A DNA stretch of 64,000 nt from Nonomuraea jabiensis (GCF_014204795.1 NZ_JACHMB010000001.1:6584501-6648500), one strand, 5' to 3'; counted from the first letter of the stretch, positions 24,826 to 34,114 are shown. Notes: generated from the sequence alone by a model not told the origin. Program-made: numbers and translations.

Positions 24826-27800
24826 TCAGCCAACCGTGCAAGTCATCCGATAGTTCTCCTCCGCGATATGCGTCGCCCATTCGCGGCGGTCAAGCCCCCG
24901 CCCGGCCATGGTGCAAGCCTGGCCGACGGGGTCAGTGATGGCTTTCAGCATCGGGGCGATGTCCCATAGTTTGACGAGGTCGTCCGTGCCTCCGGTGACC
25001 AGTGTCCGCCTATCCCCGGTGAACGCCATTGCCCGTACCTCTCCTTCGTGGGCGGGGAAGGCAGCGAGTTGGGTCCTGCTCTGCACTTCCCACAGGACGA
25101 GCCGGTGATCGTCGCTTCCTGTCGCGAGCAGGCGGCTGTCCTGGCTGAACGTCAGGCCGCGTACGGGCCGCGTATGCGCCCGCAGGACGGCGAGCCGGAC
25201 AGGCGGTCCCTGACCGGAGATGTCCCACAGGATGACGGGGCCGTCCCTGCCGCCGGTGGCGGCGGTGCGACCGTCGGGGCTGACCGCCACCGCCCAGACC
25301 GATACCCCGGCTTCGGTCACGTGCCGCTCTCCGCCCGGGAGACTCCACAAGGTCACGATGCCGTCCTCGTCGCCGGTGACGAGCTTCGTCCCGTCTCTGC
25401 TGAAGGCGGCCGCGTCGATCGGTGCGCCGGATGCGATGGTTCTTCGGGAAGGACGGGACGGGTCGCTGACGTCCCAAAGCTCCAGCGCGCCGCCATCGGC
25501 GGTTGAAACCAGGAGGGTTCGCCCGTCCGGACCGAACGCCAGTGCCGCGACGTCTGCCTTGCCGCCCGGGAGTGTGCTGAGCGCGACGGGCCGTGACGGA
25601 TTCTGAACGTTCCAGAGTCTTGTCCTGCCGTCCACATCGTTGTGCGTGGCGAGCAGAAGCATGTCGTGACTCAGCGCCGCCGGGCATGCGCAGCCGGCAG
25701 CCTCGGGGAGGTCGGCCAGCCGCATCGGGGCACCAGGATCGTTGATATCCCAGAGGAACGCCGTACCGCGGTCGCTTCCAGTCAGGAGCGTTCGACCGTC
25801 CGCCCCGATTTCCGTCGCGAGGATGCTGCGGCTGTGCTCGCGAAGCACGGAACGCTGGGCCGGGCTGCTAGGAGTGGGAATCCAACGGTGCACGGTGCCG
25901 TCGAAACTCGCTGTGAGCAGCGTTCCCGAAGCCGTGAACTCTGCATCGAAGATCATTTGTGTATGGGCGGTGAGAACGGCTTGTTGAGCGGGTTCGGCTC
26001 CCGCGATGTCCCACAGGATGACCCGGTGGTCTCGCCCGCCCGTGGCCAGGGCCCTTCCGTCGGCGCTGAATCCGATGGCCGAGACCCCGCCCTCATGCCC
26101 GTTCAGAGTGGCGAGCTTGGCAGGGCGCGCGGGATCGCGAATGTCCCAGAGGCTTGCGGTCATGTCATAGCTGGCCACTCCCAGATGGCGGCCGTCCGGG
26201 CTCAACGCGAGCCTCTCGATACTGGAACCGTGAGGCCGCACACGGGCCAACCGCACAGGGCGTGCCGGATCGCTCAGGTCCCAAGTGGAGATCCGGCCTT
26301 GGAGATCACCGATGATCAAATGTCGGCCGTTCCCGCCCAACGCGAGCGCCGAGGAGAAGTCGGCGCCGGGCAACTTGCCCAGCCGGTTCAGACGATCGGC
26401 ACCGACTCTCCACAACGTGGGAGTCTTGAGCAGGGAACGTACGAGGACGAGCCGGCCGTCTGCGCTGAGGCGGACCGATTGCCCGTCTTCGAGATCGCCC
26501 TTACGCAGGACCTTGGCGGTCACATTGGCGAGATCGGAGACGTCCCACCTGACCACTGATCCGGCGAAGTCGACTGTGACGAGGGACCGCCCGTCGGGGC
26601 CGAACGCGATGTCCGCCGGTCCCTGTACTGGCTTGCCGAAACGCGCACGGAATACCGGTTTCCAGACGTCGGAGACATCCCACAGCGTGATGAACCCGGC
26701 ATTCCCCATGATCGCGAGAAGCTTCCTATTTGGGCTGAGCGCCATCCTGACCTGGTATTGGACGGTGGGGAAAAGCGTGCCCGCGTAGTGGTTGCCTATC
26801 AAGGTCTGGACCAGGCTCGTGCGCGCCTCCGGGGTGGGGCTGATGGCATATGCGGCAATTCCGAGCCGCAACGCCGTTGCCGGGTCGCTCCTGCGCCGAT
26901 CCACCGCGTCGTTGATGAGTTGCTGACCCAGTTTCTGCACGCGCTCGTGGGCTGTTTTTTGCTGCTGTGCCGACAACGCGAGCCCACCGATCAGCAGGCT
27001 GGCGACCAGTGTGAGTGCCAAGGGGAGGGCGGACCATATGAGAAGCGGGCGCCACTCCCGTACCCGCGCTTTCGCGGCCGCGACACGCCAGTCGGACGCG
27101 GGAATGATGACGATGTCCTTCCCGGCCGCCCTGGCCCGCTGTTCATCGGGTTTGGGCACGATCACGCGGGTGCCGGGACTTACCGCTTGGAGCTTGCTCT
27201 TGTACCCGTCGACGCTCTGCAGGTTGCCCAAAGTGTCGATCCTGCCGGTCACGACGTTGGCGCGCGAGACGCGCCATAAACGGGGCGGCCGCAGGCCGGT
27301 CCGGTTCCTGCGCCGGGCCTCTTCGACGATGATGGCGAAGGCAGCGCCCAGCGACTCGTCGACGGCGCTGACGATCGGCTCGTCCGCGTCGGCGAGTGAC
27401 CAGTGCACGGCACCGGGCATGGACCGTCCAGCCACGGACCACGCGGTGGTCAGTGCACGCTGGAAGCCTTCGTCGGCCGAGAAGAAAGCCATGTCCTGCG
27501 GGTGGGGCACCAGGGCTGGCGATGCTCCCTCCACGAGGGCGCCTCTGAGCTGTGCCCTGATCCCGCTCTTTTCCCAGTCGAACACCACGCCCAATTCCAC
27601 GGTGGGCCCGTACGCGAAGGGGCGGCCGGCCAGGCTCCTGAGGATGTCGGCGACGGTCATGGCCGCAGCCGTAAGGTGCCCATGGTCTGCGACTATGCGG
27701 GATATCGCGGTCAGGGGTTCGTCCAATCGGCCGGAATCGGGCTCGGGGACGCCCACCCACGGCTGCGACTCCGGTGCCGTGCGCGCGTACGCGTACCACT

Positions 27801-28176
27801 CCAGGGCTGTGCGCAGGAATGCCTCTGGAGGTTCCGCGGTCACCAGGCACAACGAGAGACCTGCGAGGACGCTCAATGTGTGCGCCGGTGCCGTGGCGCC
27901 GGTCCCGAGCGGCAGCCCGAGCTTCTTCACGAGGTCGGCATCCGGCTTGGGATAGTCCACTGGCTGGTTGAGTGCGGCGTGGAGCTGCGTGCCGCCCTGG
28001 TGCAGCGTTCTCAGCGAATCGACGTCGCCGTTCCCGATCAACTGGACGAGCAGGTCGAAGAGCGGAGACGCGGACACCATGAGATCGCCGGTCAGCTCCT
28101 CCAGGGCGGCGAGGTCGAGAGCGCAGGTTGACACGTGCTTCTGGAGGGGATGCCGGTCGAGGTTAGGGACCGTCAT
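24826..28176 (-). CDS. Membrane-anchored Lon-like (S16) peptidase-WD40 protein
   Basis: 1116 aa. Residues ~1-185 are helical and unassigned. Residues ~190-370 resemble the Lon proteolytic domain: VHWSL, then DESLGAAFAIIV (S275, matching the Lon DGPSAG serine), VTGRIDTLGNLQSVDGYKSK (K326, matching the Lon GGLKEK lysine), then VIVPKPDE and IVIIPASDW as the last strands, so the Ser-Lys dyad is kept. One transmembrane helix follows (~378-402), then a helical stretch (QQQKTAHERVQKLGQQLIND) and about 12-14 WD40-like repeats (ITLWDVSD, ISTWDLSD, ASLWDIRD, VILWDIAG, AFLWDIND, LVLWEVQS), i.e. two propellers. No Lon AAA+ ATPase is present. It is the last gene of a three-gene operon; the start overlaps the previous stop by 4 bases. 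Confidence 0.85.
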   Translation of the reverse strand: MTVPNLDRHPLQKHVSTCALDLAALEELTGDLMVSASPLFDLLVQLIGNGDVDSLRTLHQGGTQLHAALNQPVDYPKPDADLVKKLGLPLGTGATAPAHTLSVLAGLSLCLVTAEPPEAFLRTALEWYAYARTAPESQPWVGVPEPDSGRLDEPLTAISRIVADHGHLTAAAMTVADILRSLAGRPFAYGPTVELGVVFDWEKSGIRAQLRGALVEGASPALVPHPQDMAFFSADEGFQRALTTAWSVAGRSMPGAVHWSLADADEPIVSAVDESLGAAFAIIVEEARRRNRTGLRPPRLWRVSRANVVTGRIDTLGNLQSVDGYKSKLQAVSPGTRVIVPKPDEQRARAAGKDIVIIPASDWRVAAAKARVREWRPLLIWSALPLALTLVASLLIGGLALSAQQQKTAHERVQKLGQQLINDAVDRRRSDPATALRLGIAAYAISPTPEARTSLVQTLIGNHYAGTLFPTVQYQVRMALSPNRKLLAIMGNAGFITLWDVSDVWKPVFRARFGKPVQGPADIAFGPDGRSLVTVDFAGSVVRWDVSDLANVTAKVLRKGDLEDGQSVRLSADGRLVLVRSLLKTPTLWRVGADRLNRLGKLPGADFSSALALGGNGRHLIIGDLQGRISTWDLSDPARPVRLARVRPHGSSIERLALSPDGRHLGVASYDMTASLWDIRDPARPAKLATLNGHEGGVSAIGFSADGRALATGGRDHRVILWDIAGAEPAQQAVLTAHTQMIFDAEFTASGTLLTASFDGTVHRWIPTPSSPAQRSVLREHSRSILATEIGADGRTLLTGSDRGTAFLWDINDPGAPMRLADLPEAAGCACPAALSHDMLLLATHNDVDGRTRLWNVQNPSRPVALSTLPGGKADVAALAFGPDGRTLLVSTADGGALELWDVSDPSRPSRRTIASGAPIDAAAFSRDGTKLVTGDEDGIVTLWSLPGGERHVTEAGVSVWAVAVSPDGRTAATGGRDGPVILWDISGQGPPVRLAVLRAHTRPVRGLTFSQDSRLLATGSDDHRLVLWEVQSRTQLAAFPAHEGEVRAMAFTGDRRTLVTGGTDDLVKLWDIAPMLKAITDPVGQACTMAGRGLDRREWATHIAEENYRMTCTVG

Positions 28177-29432
28177 TGTCCGTTACCGGCCCTTTCCCCC
28201 AAGAGCGCATGCAGAGGGTGGTGTGAGCGGAGCCGAGCGCTGAGCTCCTGCCATGGGAGCAGCTCAGCGCCCGTCTCCACACTCCTGATCGAATGGCGCA
28301 GCTCCGCCTCTGTGAGCAGCTCAGCCTCGGCCAGCCCGATCGGTGGCCCGTCCATCCGGAGCTCGAACTCCCCCCAGGAAACGCGCAGGCTCGCTACGCC
28401 CATCAGTCCGTCAGGCCCACGTCGCAACGGAATGACGTACGGGGTCTCCTCTCCGTCGCCTCGTACCGTGAGACGTACCAGCATCACTCGGTAGGCGTCG
28501 GCTGCTGCGGCAAGTTCGGGACGCAGGGCAGCCCGTACGCTGAGCTGCAGTCGACCCTGGCTCCTGACGGTAAGCCGCATGGTGAAGGGAGGGCGCAAGA
28601 ACTCCTGGATGTTCTTGCGAACCTGCCGGTCGGCGCTGGCCGCGGGCTGGAGTCTGGAGGTCAGGCGAAGCGGCTCGCCGCTTGTCTGGCCGGGGTGCCG
28701 CAGCCTGGCTGTTGCCAGGGCCGCGGAGTGGCGGAGGAACGGGTCGCGGGAGGCAAGCGTTTCGACGAGCCCGCACAGGGCGTGGCGGGTCTCACCAGGG
28801 ATACGCTCCGTGTTGGCGATCAGCAGGCGCGTGCAGAGAGCAGTGCCTCCCACGCGGACCGCCTCGTCGTCTCCGGCCCGCAGGCCTGCGGCAATCTGAT
28901 CGATGGCGGCTGTGAAGCGCGAACCCGCAGGTGTGAACCAGTGGCGCAGGCGGGTGGCCGTCATCGGCTCGACCCCTCGCAGAGCCGTGTCAATTTCGTG
29001 CGCGGCCCGCGTCACCAGATGCCAGGGAAGCGTATGGAAGAGCCGGGGCGCTGGACTGCCCTCACGAGCGAGCCGCGATAGCAGCAGAAAGCGCAGTTCA
29101 ACCGGCTCTCCGGAGAGCACGGCCACGTCCTCGGCGGACACATCGGCCCTGGGCCATCGGTTCTCGATACGTTCGATGATGGCCAAGCCCTCCGCAGTCA
29201 CCGGAATCGGCTGGCCCGCATCGTCGAGTTCCAGCACGGTGGTGCCGGTGCCGGGATGCACCAAGCCGAGTACGAAGAGTCCGCCTTCGAGGGGAACACG
29301 GTTACGCAGCCATCCGCTGGCGAACATCGGCAGATTGCGGGCGTCAGCACGCTCGTCGCCGTCGTTGACCTCCGTCATCCCGATCCGGAGAATCCAGTCA
29401 CTCAAGGGCCTATGCGTCATCCGAGGCCCCAC
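28173..29432 (-). CDS. Uncharacterised protein of the NTase/Lon-WD40 operon
   Basis: 419 aa, no signal peptide or transmembrane segment. Residues ~130-255 are helical and HEAT-like (HLVTRAAHEIDTALRGVEPM, RFTAAIDQIAAGLRAGDDEA, ETRHALCGLVETLASRDPFL, RHSAALATARLRHP). The C-terminal ~140 residues are beta-rich (MRLTVRSQGRLQLSVRAAL, YRVMLVRLTVRG, GVASLRVSWGEFELRMDG) and end in a helical tail. I do not recognise the family. It overlaps the upstream gene by 23 bases and the downstream one by 4, so the three products are almost certainly made together. It may be an adaptor between the nucleotidyltransferase and the membrane protein; this is inference only. Confidence 0.75.
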   Translation of the reverse strand: MGPRMTHRPLSDWILRIGMTEVNDGDERADARNLPMFASGWLRNRVPLEGGLFVLGLVHPGTGTTVLELDDAGQPIPVTAEGLAIIERIENRWPRADVSAEDVAVLSGEPVELRFLLLSRLAREGSPAPRLFHTLPWHLVTRAAHEIDTALRGVEPMTATRLRHWFTPAGSRFTAAIDQIAAGLRAGDDEAVRVGGTALCTRLLIANTERIPGETRHALCGLVETLASRDPFLRHSAALATARLRHPGQTSGEPLRLTSRLQPAASADRQVRKNIQEFLRPPFTMRLTVRSQGRLQLSVRAALRPELAAAADAYRVMLVRLTVRGDGEETPYVIPLRRGPDGLMGVASLRVSWGEFELRMDGPPIGLAEAELLTEAELRHSIRSVETGAELLPWQELSARLRSHHPLHALLGERAGNGQ

Positions 29433-30522
29433 TCAGCAAGGCATCGAGCAAACGCCTCGCGGCCGGGCCAAGGCGATCGGCCAGTTCCCGAGCCCTGGTC
29501 CTGTGCCGCTTGCGAACGCACCTTTCCCAAGCGCCCTCAACGGTGAACCATGCGCCATCCGGAATCCGCTCAGGGAGGTCGTCGGGAAGGGACCTTGCCC
29601 ACTCCGTGAGCTGTGAGACGTCGGCATCGGGCCAGCGGAGCCAGAATTTTAGCCCGCGGAGCACGATTTGCGCTTGTTCCATCGGATCGTCGCCGCAATA
29701 GGGGGTGACCAGCTTCAAGGGCACAGAGAAGAGGTGCTCGACCCCCTTCCCGGTAGGGTCGGCGACGACCTCTTTCATCGGGTCGTAGTAGATGCTGTTG
29801 ACTGTGAGGTCTCGGCAGGCCGCGTCCTCGTTGAGATCGCCTCCCGAGGCCGGGAAGCGCAAGCCGGTCAAGGCCAGGGGTTTGTATTCCAGGATGCGTT
29901 CGCCGCCGACCTCCGGCTTGATCGAGAAGACTCGACGGGGTGACACGCGGAGGCGGTAGTCCCCGGCGTCGTTGCGGGCCAACGCCTCACCGGCGAGATC
30001 GTGCATCTCTCCGACGGGAATCGTGCCGCAGAAGTCCAGGTCGTTCTCGGGCGCGCCCTTGAGCAGATCGCGAGTGGCACCGCCGATGAGCCACATCGAG
30101 TGCCCCTGAGCGTCGGCCGCCTCGATCAGTCGTCTTACTACGCCTCCGCCTGCGGACCGGAAGATCGCGCTGTCCACGGCCGACGGTAAGTGGGGCGCGA
30201 GATCCTGCGCCCTGATCAGTAGTCCGGGCCGCAAACTCTGCGCTGGATGACATCCGTACCGGTCGATCCGTGTGCCGTTCTCCTCGTCACGGCGGGACGG
30301 TACCGGGCGAGCCGGAGGCTCGTCGTAATCCTCGTCACCGTCGAGCAAGAGCACGTCGGCGTCCCGGCCGAGCTCTCTCGCCGGGTAGTTGAACGCGAAT
30401 CCCAGCACGCGCACGCCGTTCACGTGATCGCCCTTCGCCAGTGGGGCATCTGGACGACGTTCGTACAGGTTCCCGAGTTCTCCGGCACCGGACAGGCCGG
30501 CGGACGGGACATCTATTGACAT
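29410..30522 (-). CDS. CCA-adding/poly(A) polymerase-like nucleotidyltransferase with novel N-terminal extension
   Basis: 370 aa. Residues ~125-300 are a class II tRNA-nucleotidyltransferase-type head: MWLIGGATRDLLKG (143-156), the metal-binding pair D161/D163 in ENDLDFCG, and CRDLTVNSIYYDP (236-248), equal to the RRDFTINA motif. A short RALRF-like segment follows (AQIVLRGLKFWLRW), but the long neck-body-tail helices that bind tRNA in CCA enzymes are mostly missing. The first ~115 residues (GDHVNGVRVLGFAFNYPARE and an acidic stretch) are unlike known CCA enzymes. It is the first gene of the operon, divergent from the HTH regulator gene. A housekeeping CCA role is unlikely; an effector or signalling role is inferred. 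Confidence 0.8.
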   Translation of the reverse strand: MSIDVPSAGLSGAGELGNLYERRPDAPLAKGDHVNGVRVLGFAFNYPARELGRDADVLLLDGDEDYDEPPARPVPSRRDEENGTRIDRYGCHPAQSLRPGLLIRAQDLAPHLPSAVDSAIFRSAGGGVVRRLIEAADAQGHSMWLIGGATRDLLKGAPENDLDFCGTIPVGEMHDLAGEALARNDAGDYRLRVSPRRVFSIKPEVGGERILEYKPLALTGLRFPASGGDLNEDAACRDLTVNSIYYDPMKEVVADPTGKGVEHLFSVPLKLVTPYCGDDPMEQAQIVLRGLKFWLRWPDADVSQLTEWARSLPDDLPERIPDGAWFTVEGAWERCVRKRHRTRARELADRLGPAARRLLDALLSGASDDA

Positions 30523-30695
30523 TCTTCACCTCTATGGATCCGGCAGAACGATCCTTGTTGTGGGCGCCAGCCCCTTACTCTCTTCGGGCATAACGAAGCC
30601 GCGACCGGTTTTCTCGAGGCTCACCGGTCGGCGATGGAGGCAGGAAAGCAGTCGTTTGTCGCAGCTATGTCGCATGATGCGTGAGGAGCACGAAT

Positions 30696-31625
30696 ATGTC
30701 GGGACAACGCTGGGATGGCACGGCCGAGAGGACCGGGCAATTGCTCCGTGTGCTGCTCGAGTCTGCACCGTATCGTGAGCTCTGGCGACGTCAGCAGCTC
30801 AGGAGCAGCCCATCCGGTGCGCTTAGTCAGGCGGCCGTGGCTAGGGTCATCGCGAACCACCTCTGGGCAACGGGCGATCGTCCGGAGGGGGAGAGATCGC
30901 TGCCGCGCAAGTCCAAAGACCTGGTATATCGCGCCCTGGGAGGTCACAGCATCAGCCCGCAGACACTCTGTTGGTTCATCGACGCGTTTCAGATGTCCGC
31001 CGCGGACGAGAACGCGTTATGGGAAACATACGAGGGCAGGATGGCGCAGCGGCCCATGCCGCTGCTGAACACCTTGCGGATGCCGCAGAAGTTGCCTGTT
31101 CCGCAGCTGCACCGTACTGTCATGGTTTTCGAGCGACGGGCCATCGACGCCTCGGGGCGCGCGGCCGCCCATCGATCGACCCACGGTATTCTCGCCTGGG
31201 AAGACGGCGTCGACCGTTACCCCTGTTTCGCGTCACCCAGGCCAGCAAGATTCACCATGGTCTACGGCGGCAAGGTTCTGCCCGATGATGCAAGGCGAGC
31301 GCCGTCCGTCATCGAGATCTCGCTGGGCAGGTCGCTGCGCAAAGGAGAGTACGCCACATTCGAGTACCTGAGCGAATATGGACGGTCGCGGCGAGTCGAC
31401 ACCGAGTACCGCCGGGTTGCCAATGCGCGGACCCGATCGGTGTCCATAGCGGTCGAGTTCGAGCCCTGCCGGCTGCCGAAACGAGTGTGGTGGGCGATCT
31501 GGGACGACTATCAGGGCGGCAACGTTCTGTCCGAAGAGCCGGTCACGCTAGACAAGGGATACAGTGTCCAGCGCTTCCTGCCGTTCATGGAAAACGCGGC
31601 CGCCGGCTTTCGCTGGGAGTGGTGA
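30696..31625 (+). CDS. HTH regulator divergent from the NTase/Lon-WD40 operon
   Basis: 309 aa from the ATG at 30696 (GAGGAG 7 bases upstream; the GTG at 30681 overlaps that site). The N-terminal ~110 residues (LLRVLLESAPYRELWRRQQL, SQAAVARVIANHLWATG, HSISPQTLCWFIDAFQMSAA) are an XRE-like helical DNA-binding domain. The C-terminal ~200 residues (TVMVFERRAIDASGRAAAHR, VDRYPC, LPKRVWWAIWDDY, final AAAGFRWEW) match a domain attached to HTHs in many Streptomyces and Streptosporangium proteins, of unknown ligand. The shared 173-bp intergenic region would let it control both directions. It lies inside the tRNA-Lys-bounded element. Confidence 0.75.
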   Translation: MSGQRWDGTAERTGQLLRVLLESAPYRELWRRQQLRSSPSGALSQAAVARVIANHLWATGDRPEGERSLPRKSKDLVYRALGGHSISPQTLCWFIDAFQMSAADENALWETYEGRMAQRPMPLLNTLRMPQKLPVPQLHRTVMVFERRAIDASGRAAAHRSTHGILAWEDGVDRYPCFASPRPARFTMVYGGKVLPDDARRAPSVIEISLGRSLRKGEYATFEYLSEYGRSRRVDTEYRRVANARTRSVSIAVEFEPCRLPKRVWWAIWDDYQGGNVLSEEPVTLDKGYSVQRFLPFMENAAAGFRWEW

Positions 31626-31636
31626 GCGTGCCTCTT

Positions 31637-31657
31637 GGGGCGCCGTTCTCGCGCCCC
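31637..31657 (+). terminator. Weak intrinsic terminator after the HTH regulator
   Basis: GGGGCGC (31637-31643) pairs with GCGCCCC (31651-31657) across a 7-base loop and is followed by TTG. It starts 12 bases after the stop codon. The T-run is very short, as is usual in high-GC actinomycetes. Confidence 0.5.
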
Positions 31658-31755
31658 TTGTCGCCATCATGGCCAATAGCCTCTCCAGACGGTGCACACG
31701 ATCAACGTCTCTAGGGTGCTCAACAATCTGGAGCCGACATATCGTTAAGTATCTT

Positions 31756-31838
31756 CCTTGGAGGCGTCCCCGTGGAGGTGGCCTGCCACGTCCTGGACAT
31801 CTCGGTCTTCGGCTACTACGCCCGTCGGGATCGGCCGC
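31756..31838 (+). pseudogene. IS3-family OrfB N-terminal fragment
   Basis: GGVPVEVACHVLDISVFGYY followed by ARRDRPP matches the start of IS3 OrfB proteins (YPVxxMCxVLxVSRSGYYAWRxRPPS). Only ~27 codons are recognisable before the resemblance is lost. It lies between the regulator and integrase no. 2. Confidence 0.5.
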
Positions 31839-32435
31839 CTGGGCTTGTGCAGTCGGCCCAGGGCGCGGTGTCGGTGTTGCCGGCGTTCCATTCCCTGAGC
31901 CGCCGTCCCGAACCCGCCGTGCGCCTCTCGATGCAACGGGCTCTCCACGTGTCTTGCCCGGTGGTCAGCTTGTGGTTGCCGGTTCGATGGTCCACCGGGT
32001 GGGAATGACCGCTCCCCGGTATCGGTAGCGGACGATCGTGACGCTGGATGCGCCGCGGAACGCTATCGATCCTTCGGCGAATCTCCAGCCCTGGTAGCAG
32101 AATCTCCGCAGCTGACGCGGGGTATCCGGTGTTTGCGAAGGAGTCGTCGGGCGATGCGCTGCCACGCGTGGTGGTCGATCCGGCGAAGGTCTTCTTGGCT
32201 CCCCGCGGCTCCCGGGTGGGTGATCTTGTTTCGCTTCGACCAACACCATCGCTGTGGTGGTCAGGCGGCGGTACAGATGGCAACCGGTAATCGACCAGCC
32301 TGAGGGCGAAGAATGCTGGATGAGAAGATGGCTCTCCTGCCCGCTCCGAGTCTTGCTCTCGCTCTGTTGTCGGCCGAGGGCGTCAGGAGTCGCCTGACCC
32401 TTGACGACAACATCCATCAGGAAAGGGCAGGACAG
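31839..32435. other. Stretch without a supported gene
   Basis: A minus-strand frame (ends about 31965) contains YRYRGAVIPTRWTIEPATTS and looks faintly protein-like but has no recognisable family or start. Otherwise this is decayed DNA and the upstream region of integrase no. 2. Confidence 0.35.
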
Positions 32436-33651
32436 ATGAGACATCGCCACGATTGCATCGTCGTGTACAAGCGGTGCGGATGCGTCGATGCAGCCTCCGG
32501 CAGGCAACTCGGCCGGCGCTGCGTACGACTGGACGAGGACGAGCACGGCAGCTGGTACTTCGCGGTGCAGGTGCGCGGCCCGGCCGGACGCCGCGAGCGG
32601 CTCCAGCGCGGCGGGTTCGCCACGCCGAGCAGGCCCACCACGCGGGCAGTGAGGCGATGGCCGCCGATCAGGACAGTGGGCCGGGTGCGGGATACACGGT
32701 GGCACGATGGCTGCGCTGCTGGCTGCAGACGCAGCAGGGACTGCGGCCGAGCACCCGCGAAGGTTACGCCGATCATGTACGCCTGCATCTGGTCCCGTAT
32801 CTGGGCCGGATCGAGCTGGCCCAGCTGACCGCCCGGGACATCAGCCGCATGTTCGCCGCCCTGGCCGGGCGGCGCACCCGCTACGGCAAGCCGATCGCGC
32901 CTTCCACCCTGCACCGCATCCGCGCCACGCTTCGCGCGGCATTGAACGCCGCAGTGCGTGAGGGCCTGATCGCCGCCGACCCGGCACGCATGATCCGGCT
33001 GCCCGCGCCCTCGCGGCCGTATCCGCAGGTATGGACCGACCGGCGGGTGGCCGCCTGGCGGCGCGAGGACGAACGCCCGACGGTGGCGGTGTGGACCGGC
33101 TACGCCGCGGAGAGGCGGCCGGGCCACGCTGGATCGACCTGGACCTGGACCGGCGGGAACTGGCCGTCAACCGGCAATTGGTGCACACCGACACCGGACT
33201 GATCGCCTGCCCGCCGAAAAGCGCCGCCAGCCGGCGGATCATCGCCCTGGACCCGGAAACCGTCCGCCTGCTGCGCCGTCACGAGCAGACCGAGCGGCAA
33301 AGGCTGGGCGACGCCTGGCGGGAAACGGGCCCGGTCTTCACGCGGGTGGACGGATCTCCACTGCGGCCGGACTATCTCACCGTCCGGTTCCGCAACCTCG
33401 TCCACGCGAGCGGTCTGCCCCCGATCCGGCTGCACGACCTACGCCACGGCACCGCCAGCCTCGCCCTGGCCTGCGGCTCCGACCTACGGGCGGTGCAAGG
33501 CACGCTCGGACACGGCAGCATCGTGGTGACCTCCGACATCTACACCTCGGTACTGCCCGAGGTGTACCACCGCTCAGCCCGGGAGATCGCGCGGCTGGTT
33601 CTGGGCAAGACGCGCAGGACCGCCCGCAACCTCGCGAAGGCGGCGGCATGA
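32436..33651 (+). pseudogene. Tyrosine recombinase (integrase) no. 2, frameshifted and partly deleted
   Basis: Starts MRHRHDCIVVYKRCGCVDAA with the zinc-like/arm domain (GSWYFAVQVRGPAGRRERLQ). A frameshift near 32625 moves into TVARWLRCWLQTQQGLRPST and RTRYGKPIAPSTLHRIRATL. At about 33095 roughly 30 codons are missing together with a second frame change (VAVWT to RLRRGEAAG). The rest is complete: box I Arg in LRRGEAAG, box II LPPIRLHDLRHGTASLALAC, and Tyr in TSDIYTSVLPEV. Both lesions make it inactive. The 3' end is 80 bp from the tRNA-Lys half-copy at 33733, so it was the integrase of the 9.0-kb element. Confidence 0.88.
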
Positions 33652-33732
33652 CGAAATGACCCAGCTGTGACCCACATGTGTCTCACGATCAGCAAGAAAC
33701 CTTCCCATAAGGGAAAGAGTCGCAGGCGGGGG

Positions 33733-33777
33733 TGGTAGGGCGCCCGGGGCTCGAACCCGGAACCTACGGATCAAAAG
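33733..33777 (-). repeat. tRNA-Lys 3'-half copy (attachment-site repeat 2)
   Basis: Same 3' tRNA half as at 24715, with one base changed next to the anticodon (loop CTTTTGA). CCA, acceptor strand, T arm and variable region are identical over 40 bases. The 5' half is again absent, so an intact tRNA-Lys copy must lie elsewhere, outside this window or displaced by later insertions. Confidence 0.85.
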
Positions 33778-34114
33778 CTTGACATGGGCAACGGAGGTGG
33801 GCGTCGATACCGACCGCCCCGGGGCATCCGGTGGCCCCGAACATCCCCGCTGCGGCCCCATGACGGGCCTGTGCGGGCCGACCGGGGCCGCCCTCCGGCC
33901 CGGGGCACGGCAAATCCCCACTCCGGGCCGCCGGACGGCGACCGTGCGGTGATGGGCCGGGTACGCGATGCCGCTGGTGGTGTCCTGCGCCGGTCATACC
34001 GGCGCCGACGGCGATCGGCGGGGGTCGCGGGGATGGGGGAGCGCCGGAGGAAGCGCGGCGTCGAGTGGTCGGCGACGCGACGTCAGCGAACAAGAGGAAG
34101 GCGCGACAGCGACG
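33778..34114. other. Stretch without a supported gene
   Basis: Lies between the second tRNA-Lys repeat and integrase no. 3. It contains Gly/Arg-rich open frames with no plausible protein and presumably the promoter of integrase no. 3. Confidence 0.4.
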
